Shown here: piece by piece, positions 13,887 through 19,192 of the stretch
Position numbering within the stretch: the stretch's first letter is position 1
Layout of the letters: the number at the start of each line of letters is the position of its first letter
NCBI GenBank assembly: GCA_900551925.1
Contig: URXR01000013.1
Coordinates: 1 to 22,676, forward strand
Direction of reading: 5' to 3'
DNA length: 22,676 nt
Source: an uncultured Mycoplasmatota bacterium
Lineage (GTDB): Bacteria; Bacillota_I; Bacilli_A; RF39; UBA660
Translations under genes and position numbers: made by a program
Notes under the pieces: model-generated
Database searches by the model: none
What the model was told of the DNA's origin: nothing
What the model saw: the letters and a program-made list of their open reading frames with translations, nothing else

Positions 13887-15665
13887 TTATTTATTATATT
13901 TTCTTTTTCTAGTTAAAGCTATTCCTGCTAAAGAGGTAGTTGCTGCTAAAGATGCTAAAGCTATATTCTTTTCATCCCCAGTTTCTGGACTATCTTCTTT
14001 AACTTGCTCTTTTTCTTGTTTTTTATCTTCAGTTTTTTCTTTTTCTGGTTCTGTTTCGTAATCCTTTAGTTTTTCATTTGCTTCAATTAGGCCATAATAT
14101 AGTGAACCTCTTATATTTTTTTCATATTCTCCAGTTAAATTCCATACTGGTTTTTCACTATATGTGCCAGTAACATTATAACTTACATCTCTAACTAATT
14201 TATTTAGTTCTACTAATGCTCCGTAAGTTGTTTTATCTTCATAGATTTTTTCTGTTTTTTCATAGCCTACAAAATATTCATCTTTATAAATTTTTTCTGT
14301 TTTTTCTCCTGTTACTTCATATCTTGTTACTTTTTGTTCTTCTTTTTTATATTCCTTAGCAAAATCTCCATAATTTAAGTGTGAAATTCGTTTTTTATCA
14401 CAAGTCATAATTATTTTACCATTTTCTACTTCAAAATTATATGTTCCCCATTGATTACCAATGTAAGATAAATCTTTAGCGCCTTCACCAAAAATAAAGT
14501 ATACATTAACATCTTTTCCTATTGATGGATCTTTTCCTAGATTAAACCATCCCTCTTTAAATGATGCCTTTTCACTTTCTGTTAATTCTTTTTCTGTCCA
14601 AATAGCAATATTACCACTACTTTGTTTAATCATAACATAATTAGCTTCTACTTCATATCTATTATTTGAATCTAATTTATTAGAACTATTTACTATAACA
14701 TTTCCAGTTGTAACTTCAACAATCTTAATTTCATCTTTAGATTTTGTTTCTATATTAGTTAAAGTAAATCCTTCTTTTTTTAGATTTTCTAAATAGCTGT
14801 TTAATTCTTCCATGCTATCAAATGTTTTATTAATACTAGTTGTTTCTTCTTTTTCAAGTACTTTATTTAAAGTAGGTCCAGTAATAATTATTTTAATCTT
14901 ATCACTTTCTTGTAGCTGTAAATTCTTTATAAATTCTTCAGCTTTGGTTATAGTATCAAATGTTTTAGAATCTTTAGTTACTTCATCTTTTACATAAACC
15001 CTTTCAGTATTATCTGTTTTAGTTACTATAACTTCATATTTTACTTTATCAGTTTCTCGGTTTTTTATTTCTGCTACTATAGTGGCAATTTTACTATCAC
15101 GTTCAGCTTCAGTAAGTCCTTTTAATTCTTCATATTTTATTTTTTCTGATGAAGTCCATTTACTGTATATTTCATCAACACTTAAGTCTGTATTATATTT
15201 ATCTTTATAATGTTTAATATACTCATAAGCTTGTTCTTTATTAGTAAATGTTTCATTTACTTCAACTGGTTCTTTTTCTTCTTTAGTAATAGTTAGATTT
15301 GAATCCTTTATATCACCTTTTTCAATTTCTTCTTGTCTTTCTTTAGCACTATTTTCATCTTCAAATGTTTCATTTACTTCAACCTTTTCTGTACCAATTA
15401 TTTGATCTTTTAACTCTCCTACTTCTTTTTTAGTTATTTCATATTCATCTTTTAAGATATTTTCTTTTTCTTCTACCCATTTTTCTGCTTCTTCTTTAGT
15501 TTTAAAATCATCTTTACTATAAGAAAATTCTGCGTCTTTTACCTCTTTTGTTGTTTCAATAGGTTCAGCCGTTTGGGCATATGCTTTTGGAGTATTATAT
15601 GCTAATACTGAAAATAGCATTGCTCCGGCAACTGTTATAGCTGCGATTTTGTTTTTGTTTTTCAT
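13887..15665 (-). CDS. Sortase-anchored repeat-containing surface protein
   Basis: The 592-residue protein has a signal peptide (basic start, hydrophobic 8-22, probable cleavage after AYA at residue 30). Its C-terminal sorting signal is SPETG at 559-563, a hydrophobic stretch and a basic tail, RKRKYNK. Serine replaces the usual leucine; a similar (S/P)PxTG motif is used by Clostridioides difficile sortase B. Between them lie at least five degenerate repeats centred on a TF/FK-x-x-EEA-helix pattern near residues 54, 101, 140, 236 and 282. A beta-rich domain with several tryptophans follows at about 340-430, then shorter repeats (EKTEKIYKDE, EKTEKIYEDK) at 454-478. The likely role is adhesion or wall structure; ligand unknown. 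It is monocistronic, with AAGGAGG before ATG and an unusual promoter. Confidence 0.88.
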   Translation of the reverse strand: MKNKNKIAAITVAGAMLFSVLAYNTPKAYAQTAEPIETTKEVKDAEFSYSKDDFKTKEEAEKWVEEKENILKDEYEITKKEVGELKDQIIGTEKVEVNETFEDENSAKERQEEIEKGDIKDSNLTITKEEKEPVEVNETFTNKEQAYEYIKHYKDKYNTDLSVDEIYSKWTSSEKIKYEELKGLTEAERDSKIATIVAEIKNRETDKVKYEVIVTKTDNTERVYVKDEVTKDSKTFDTITKAEEFIKNLQLQESDKIKIIITGPTLNKVLEKEETTSINKTFDSMEELNSYLENLKKEGFTLTNIETKSKDEIKIVEVTTGNVIVNSSNKLDSNNRYEVEANYVMIKQSSGNIAIWTEKELTESEKASFKEGWFNLGKDPSIGKDVNVYFIFGEGAKDLSYIGNQWGTYNFEVENGKIIMTCDKKRISHLNYGDFAKEYKKEEQKVTRYEVTGEKTEKIYKDEYFVGYEKTEKIYEDKTTYGALVELNKLVRDVSYNVTGTYSEKPVWNLTGEYEKNIRGSLYYGLIEANEKLKDYETEPEKEKTEDKKQEKEQVKEDSPETGDEKNIALASLAATTSLAGIALTRKRKYNK

Positions 15666-15685
15666 AAAATCCTCCTTTGTTTTTG

Positions 15686-15713
15686 TCTATAATACCCCCC
15701 TGTATTTTGTCAA
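15686..15713 (-). promoter_or_regulatory. Promoter with G6 tract upstream of the surface-protein gene
   Basis: On the minus strand a consensus -35 TTGACA is followed after 16 bases by TATAGA. A run of six G flanked by ATAC-A and TAT fills the spacer. The G tract may be an operator. Confidence 0.6.
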
Positions 15714-15771
15714 GTATTTTGTTGTTTTTTACTTCTTATTAACTATATTCAGATTTTAGAAAAACATGAAA

Positions 15772-15799
15772 AAAACGTCTAAATTTTGTTAGACGTTTT
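15772..15799 (-). terminator. Terminator of the tRNA-Arg/tRNA-Pro operon
   Basis: A perfect 11-base stem, AAAACGTCTAA with TTAGACGTTTT, six-base loop, and T run on the minus strand. Confidence 0.93.
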
Positions 15800-15809
15800 A
15801 TTATCTTAA

Positions 15810-15886
15810 TGGTCGGGAAGACAGGATTTGAACCTGCAACCCCTTGGTCCCAAACCAAGTGCTCTACCAAGTTGAGCCACTTCCCG
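15810..15886 (-). tRNA. tRNA-Pro (anticodon TGG)
   Basis: The cloverleaf is complete on the minus strand: acceptor CGGGAAG/CTTCCCG, D stem GCTC/GAGC, anticodon stem CTTGG/CCAAG around TTTGGGA, T loop TTCAAAT, discriminator A and encoded CCA. It is the second gene of a two-tRNA operon. Confidence 0.96.
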
Positions 15887-15889
15887 AGA

Positions 15890-15966
<77 letters not shown>

Positions 15967-15994
15967 ATCCTCATTCAAAGCTGAATGCTACTTA

Positions 15995-16023
15995 ATTATA
16001 CAATAGAAATATCTATTTTTCAA
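15995..16023 (-). promoter_or_regulatory. Promoter of the tRNA operon
   Basis: TTGAAA and TATAAT with a 17-base spacer on the minus strand. It overlaps the 3' end of the gerM-like gene, which has no terminator of its own that I can see. Confidence 0.82.
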
Positions 16024-16930
16024 TATCTTTTTTAGTTTTTTCTAATTTTTTTTCGTTTTTAACTAATAATTCAATTTTATCAACGTCATAATTATTGAAA
16101 ATGGAAGTTAAAAGAATATTCTCCTCAGCACTGGTTAAATCTTTATTAATATTTAAAGTTATTTTAGTATCCTCTATATTATATTCTAATACTTCAAGAT
16201 TTTCTACTAAAGTTTTTAAATTGTTTACCGTACATAAATTTTCTAATTCTTCAATGATTATTTCTAGTTTTTCTCTATCATCATTTACATATTTAGTGAC
16301 AGGGATTTCATAGTAATCATTATTATCACTGCCATAATAAGTCATTACAATTTTAACTATATTGTCTGTTTTAGAGATTTCATAAGTTTTATTAATTCCA
16401 AAATCTTCAGTTAAAACTGCTGGTAATTTTTTATTGGTATGGGGTACATATTTTAACATATTTCCTTCGACATATATTTCTATTCCTAGAATATTTTCAT
16501 CAGTTATGGTATAAGTAATAGCTTCAATCATTTGTTCAGATTGTTCTTCAGTTATATTCATCAACTCTTTAGAAAAGTAAACTTTTACTAAAGATTCTTC
16601 TACTACAACATCTTCTACTTTAGTATTTTCTGGTAAAATTGGATTAAAATAGCTAGGAAGAAGAGCATTTTTATTATTTTCGGCGATCATTATTTCTAAT
16701 TTTTCTTTTATTTTGTCTTCTAAAGATAAATTTTTACTTACATAAACTGCTGTTTTAGAAATATAATTGTCATCATTTAAAGTATAAATATTTGCTAAAT
16801 TTTCTTCTTTTTGTTCAGATTTCGTTTCATTATAATGATCTTCGGTTTCTTTCAAACTATACAAACTAAAAACAACAAAGAAAACAATTGTGGTTAAAAA
16901 AATTCGATTAAAAGCTTTTTTTTTAAGCAT
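16013..16930 (-). CDS. gerM: GerM-like sporulation protein with two GerMN domains
   Basis: In B. subtilis GerM is an envelope protein in the space between mother cell and forespore, needed to assemble the SpoIIIAH-SpoIIQ feeding complex, and it carries tandem GerMN domains. This 305-residue protein has a basic start, one membrane helix at about residues 8-25, then two repeats. The first (about 50-155) contains LEDKIKEKLEIMI, LLPSYFNPILPENTKVEDV, VKVYFSKEL and a following helix; the second (about 175-295) has the equivalent pieces (YYEIPVTKYV, IIIEEL, ITLNINKDL). Unlike the B. subtilis lipoprotein there is no lipobox cysteine, so anchoring is by the helix. The first ATG (16948) precedes the GAGGAG site, so 16930 is the start. 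It lies next to gerE and spoIIIAH, which supports the call. Confidence 0.82.
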   Translation of the reverse strand: MLKKKAFNRIFLTTIVFFVVFSLYSLKETEDHYNETKSEQKEENLANIYTLNDDNYISKTAVYVSKNLSLEDKIKEKLEIMIAENNKNALLPSYFNPILPENTKVEDVVVEESLVKVYFSKELMNITEEQSEQMIEAITYTITDENILGIEIYVEGNMLKYVPHTNKKLPAVLTEDFGINKTYEISKTDNIVKIVMTYYGSDNNDYYEIPVTKYVNDDREKLEIIIEELENLCTVNNLKTLVENLEVLEYNIEDTKITLNINKDLTSAEENILLTSIFNNYDVDKIELLVKNEKKLEKTKKDIEK

Positions 16931-16948
16931 ACTATCTCCTCTTTTCAA

Positions 16949-16956
16949 ATTATATG
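16949..16956 (-). promoter_or_regulatory. Possible sigma-E -10 for the gerM-like gene
   Basis: CATATAAT on the minus strand matches seven of eight positions of the sigma-E -10 and lies about 19 bases before the start codon. The -35 region is unclear, and it follows directly on the gerE terminator. Confidence 0.35.
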
Positions 16957-16958
16957 AA

Positions 16959-16985
16959 AAGACATGCTTTTTTATAACATGTCTT
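16959..16985 (-). terminator. Terminator of gerE
   Basis: The stem AAGACATG/CATGTCTT, eight bases, with an 11-base loop and TT on the minus strand, overlapping the gerE stop codon. The T tract is short. Confidence 0.7.
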
Positions 16986-17193
16986 AAAGTGTTATTTCAT
17001 TTAATTTTAATAGCTCCACTACTGCGGAGGCCCTTCCTTTTACTCCTAGTTTTTGCATAACGTTAGAAATGTGATTTCGCACAGTTTTTTCACTTATTTC
17101 TAATTCTTCAGCAATTTCTTTAGTTGATTTATTTTCAACTAGAAGAAGAAACACTTCTCTTTCTCTTTTAGTTAATATTGATTTTTCTCTCAT
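16984..17193 (-). CDS. gerE: Sporulation regulator GerE (LuxR-type DNA-binding protein)
   Basis: GerE is the small late mother-cell regulator that acts with sigma-K on spore coat genes. The 69-residue protein is a single LuxR-type helix-turn-helix with LTKREREVFLLLVENKSTKEIAEEL, then SEKTVRNHISNVMQKLGVKG and AVVELLKL. It matches B. subtilis GerE almost throughout (74 residues there, with a slightly longer N terminus) and has no receiver or ligand domain. This is why it is called GerE rather than a response regulator. The start follows GTGAGGGG. It lies between spoIIIAH and the gerM-like gene and has a sigma-K-like promoter. Confidence 0.92.
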   Translation of the reverse strand: MREKSILTKREREVFLLLVENKSTKEIAEELEISEKTVRNHISNVMQKLGVKGRASAVVELLKLNEITL

Positions 17194-17228
17194 TTTCCCC
17201 TCACTTTCAAGTCTTGGGTGGTTTTATA

Positions 17229-17252
17229 TTATTCATATTATTTTATGAATAA
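17229..17252. repeat. Perfect inverted repeat over the gerE promoter
   Basis: TTATTCATA and TATGAATAA, nine bases each with a six-base gap, lie upstream of gerE and overlap the proposed -10. It may be an operator or a hairpin; no T tract follows, so it is not a typical terminator. Confidence 0.5.
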
Positions 17253-17267
17253 AACTTGCTATTGGTG
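17239..17267 (-). promoter_or_regulatory. Sigma-K-like promoter of gerE
   Basis: On the minus strand CACC (matching mACm) is followed 17 bases after its AC by CATAAAATA, matching the B. subtilis sigma-K -10 CATAnnnTA. B. subtilis gerE is sigma-K dependent. Confidence 0.55.
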
Positions 17268-17284
17268 AGAGGACTTAGCCTATT

Positions 17285-17809
17285 TTAGGAAAATTTTACT
17301 GAGATACTCATAGGCTCAGTATACTCGGCTTGTACTGTTCGCATAATTTTATTAGCTAAAGAAACATCATGATCGTCACTTTCGATAACTATTTCTACTT
17401 CACTTTCTTCTTGTTTTACATAAGCTTCTAAAGAGTATTCTTCTTTAATTTTTTCTGCTATTTGATCTTCTGATGCTTTAATATTATTTATTTCTTTCAT
17501 TTGTTCATAAGCTTTATTTTTCTCTTCAGTTGTTTTACTTTTATCGTTTATAACTTCTTGCAAAGTATTTAAAAGTTCAGCTCTTTCAGAGTCTAATTCA
17601 ATTTTTAAAGTCTCAATATAACTGGTATTTTCTTTGTTAACTTCTTCAGTTTCATCTTTGGTTTTAGTTGTTTCTTCTTTTGATGTTTTTTCAGTTTCCA
17701 CAATTTCTTCACTTTCAAATATTTCATTTGGCATTGTAATATAGTAAATACTTAATACTAATATTAAACTAAATAATGTTAAAAACCATAGTCCTTGTTT
17801 ATTTATCAT
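17285..17809 (-). CDS. spoIIIAH: Stage III sporulation protein AH
   Basis: SpoIIIAH is the mother-cell membrane protein that forms a ring-like channel with forespore SpoIIQ across the intermembrane space. The 174-residue product starts MINKQGLWFLTLFSL with a membrane helix at about 6-24 and YYITMP after it, the typical SpoIIIAH opening. A Glu/Lys/Thr-rich linker and coiled coil follow, then a C-terminal domain (about 105-174) with the beta-alpha pattern of the ring-building fold (YSLEAYVKQEESEVEIVI, ANKIMRTV, MSISVKF). It is shorter than the B. subtilis protein (218), mainly in the linker. The frame opens 32 codons earlier, but AAGGAGG before 17809 and a sigma-E -10 inside the extension fix the start. 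The other spoIIIA genes are not next to it. Confidence 0.88.
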   Translation of the reverse strand: MINKQGLWFLTLFSLILVLSIYYITMPNEIFESEEIVETEKTSKEETTKTKDETEEVNKENTSYIETLKIELDSERAELLNTLQEVINDKSKTTEEKNKAYEQMKEINNIKASEDQIAEKIKEEYSLEAYVKQEESEVEIVIESDDHDVSLANKIMRTVQAEYTEPMSISVKFS

Positions 17810-17828
17810 AATATTCTCCTCCTTGTAA

Positions 17829-17856
17829 ATTGTATGAAAGAGTTTTGATTTTATTA
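17829..17856 (-). promoter_or_regulatory. Sigma-E-like promoter of spoIIIAH
   Basis: On the minus strand CATACAAT is a perfect match to the sigma-E -10 (CATACAnT), 13 bases after TAATAAA, a partial match to the -35. It lies just upstream of the chosen start and inside the rejected N-terminal extension. Confidence 0.65.
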
Positions 17857-17911
17857 AAGAAAAAAGAATATTTTTTATTATATTTTTAGGACTATATTTT
17901 TGCATATTAAA

Positions 17912-17936
17912 ACCTTGTCTTTTGTTTAAACAAGGT
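17912..17936 (-). terminator. Terminator of the 127-residue gene
   Basis: The stem ACCTTGT/ACAAGGT with an 11-base loop, followed by TTTTAATAT on the minus strand. Confidence 0.65.
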
Positions 17937-17958
17937 ATATCTTATTTCTTTTTGACTA

Positions 17959-18342
17959 TTATTTTCTTTGTCTTTTAGCTTCTAAATAATCATCAGCGGA
18001 AATATTTTGCATTTTATTTTGTTTTTCTCCTTCAGCATAACCATAATAGAAACTATCTTGATCTTCTGAACTTAAATTATCTGGCGTTGCTGGATAATTT
18101 TGAGTTGCTACTAATTGTCCAATAGTTTCAATATACTTAGTACGCCTAGTTTGTAAACTTAAAATATCAATTGTTTCTTCAGTTAGAGCTTTTTCTAACT
18201 TTGTAGCACCTTCTTGTTTTCCTTCATCATAAGCGATTACTAAATTAGAAGAAACATTATTTAAATTTTCTAATGAAACATTTAAATAGCCTTCAATTAT
18301 TCCCCTGGTATAGTATCTGTTTTCTTCTGTTGTTCTTTTCAT
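17959..18342 (-). CDS. Hypothetical protein, 127 residues, between efp and spoIIIAH
   Basis: I do not recognise a family. The protein is soluble and helical, with no signal peptide, membrane segment or cysteine. It has two similar Tyr/Gly pieces, YYTRGIIEGYLN near the N terminus and FYYGYAEGEKQN near the C terminus, each followed by charged helix, which may be a degenerate internal repeat. The start follows GGGAGG with an eight-base gap. It has its own terminator and follows that of efp, so it is probably a separate unit, although no clear promoter is seen. In B. subtilis this place is taken by yqhV and spoIIIAA-AG; it does not look like any of them (no AAA ATPase motif, no membrane helices). 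Confidence 0.72.
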   Translation of the reverse strand: MKRTTEENRYYTRGIIEGYLNVSLENLNNVSSNLVIAYDEGKQEGATKLEKALTEETIDILSLQTRRTKYIETIGQLVATQNYPATPDNLSSEDQDSFYYGYAEGEKQNKMQNISADDYLEAKRQRK

Positions 18343-18384
18343 TTTACAAAACCTCCCTTAATTTTTATATAAAAATGGTTAAAA

Positions 18385-18401
18385 AAAGAGCTTAGCTCCT
18401 T
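18385..18401 (-). terminator. Terminator of rpmG-efp
   Basis: A seven-base stem with a G-T pair, AAGGAGC/GCTCTTT, a three-base loop and a long T run on the minus strand, overlapping the efp stop. Confidence 0.75.
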
Positions 18402-18949
18402 GATACATATTTACCATCTTTAGTTGAAATTATAATTTTTTCACCTTCATTTATAAATAAAGGTACTTTAAGTTCATAACCTGTTTCAACGGTGGCATCT
18501 TTTAAAGCGTTTTGTGAAGTATTTCCTTTGACTCCTGGTTCAGTCTTAATAACTTCCATTTCAATTTTATCAGGAAAAGATAAACCTAATATTTCTCCTT
18601 CATAAAAAGTTATATCTAAATCTTGGTTTTCTTTTAAATATTTAATATCTTCTCCGATTACATCTTTAGGAATTTCAATTTGAGAATAATCTTCCATATT
18701 CATGAAAGTATAATTATCTCCAGATGAATATAAATACTGCATTGGTTTTCTTTCTATTCTAGCAGTTTCACATTTTACTCCAGCATTGAAAGTATATTCT
18801 ATAGTGGAACCAGTTCTTAAGTTTTTTAATTTAGTTCTTACAAAGGCTGCACCCTTGCCAGGTTTTACATGTTGAAATTCTATTATTGTGTAGATATTTC
18901 CTTCTACTTTAATAGTCATACCATTTTTAAAATCATTTACGTTTATCAT
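18392..18949 (-). CDS. efp: Elongation factor P
   Basis: EF-P binds ribosomes stalled at polyproline and promotes peptide-bond formation. The 185-residue product has the full three-domain length. The KOW-like N domain has the loop HVKPGKGAAFVR with Lys32 at the tip, the residue modified with 5-aminopentanol in B. subtilis. The two OB-type domains include ETARIERKPMQYLY and the C-terminal signature LKDATVETGYELKVPLFINEGEKI. It starts behind CAGGTGA, 16 bases after rpmG, and shares its promoter. No modification genes are seen in the window. Confidence 0.97.
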   Translation of the reverse strand: MINVNDFKNGMTIKVEGNIYTIIEFQHVKPGKGAAFVRTKLKNLRTGSTIEYTFNAGVKCETARIERKPMQYLYSSGDNYTFMNMEDYSQIEIPKDVIGEDIKYLKENQDLDITFYEGEILGLSFPDKIEMEVIKTEPGVKGNTSQNALKDATVETGYELKVPLFINEGEKIIISTKDGKYVSRS

Positions 18950-18965
18950 AAAATCACCTGCTTAC

Positions 18966-19130
18966 TTATTTTTCTTCTTTATGTAAAGTGTGTTTTTTGC
19001 ACACTTTGCAATATTTATTTAACTCTAGACGTTCTGGAGTATTTTTTACATTTTTATCCAGGCGGTAATTTTGTGATTTACAAACTGTACAAGTTAGTGT
19101 TTTATATTGTCTATTTCCTACTTTTGCCAC
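18966..19130 (-). CDS. rpmG: 50S ribosomal protein L33 (zinc-binding form)
   Basis: A 54-residue protein starting at GTG behind GAGGAGGG. It reads VAKVGNRQYKTLTC at the start and has two CxxC pairs at residues 14/17 and 41/44, the zinc ribbon of the C+ type of L33, with LDKNVKNTPERLELNKYC between them. It lies in the large ribosomal subunit near the E site. It is slightly longer than the usual 49-50 residues. It is co-transcribed with efp, two translation genes under one vegetative promoter. Confidence 0.95.
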   Translation of the reverse strand: MAKVGNRQYKTLTCTVCKSQNYRLDKNVKNTPERLELNKYCKVCKKHTLHKEEK

Positions 19131-19156
19131 TTTAATCCCTCCTCATTTCCATAAGT

Positions 19157-19185
19157 ATTATATCAAACTTTTTATAAAAAGCCAA
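19157..19185 (-). promoter_or_regulatory. Promoter of rpmG-efp
   Basis: TTGGCT and TATAAT with a 17-base spacer on the minus strand, about 30 bases before the rpmG start. Confidence 0.75.
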
Positions 19186-19192
19186 AGGTTTT

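Noticed and set aside
16984..17193. GerE as a quorum-sensing or two-component response regulator
   Set aside because: Only the DNA-binding domain is present, the whole length matches GerE, and the neighbours are sporulation genes.
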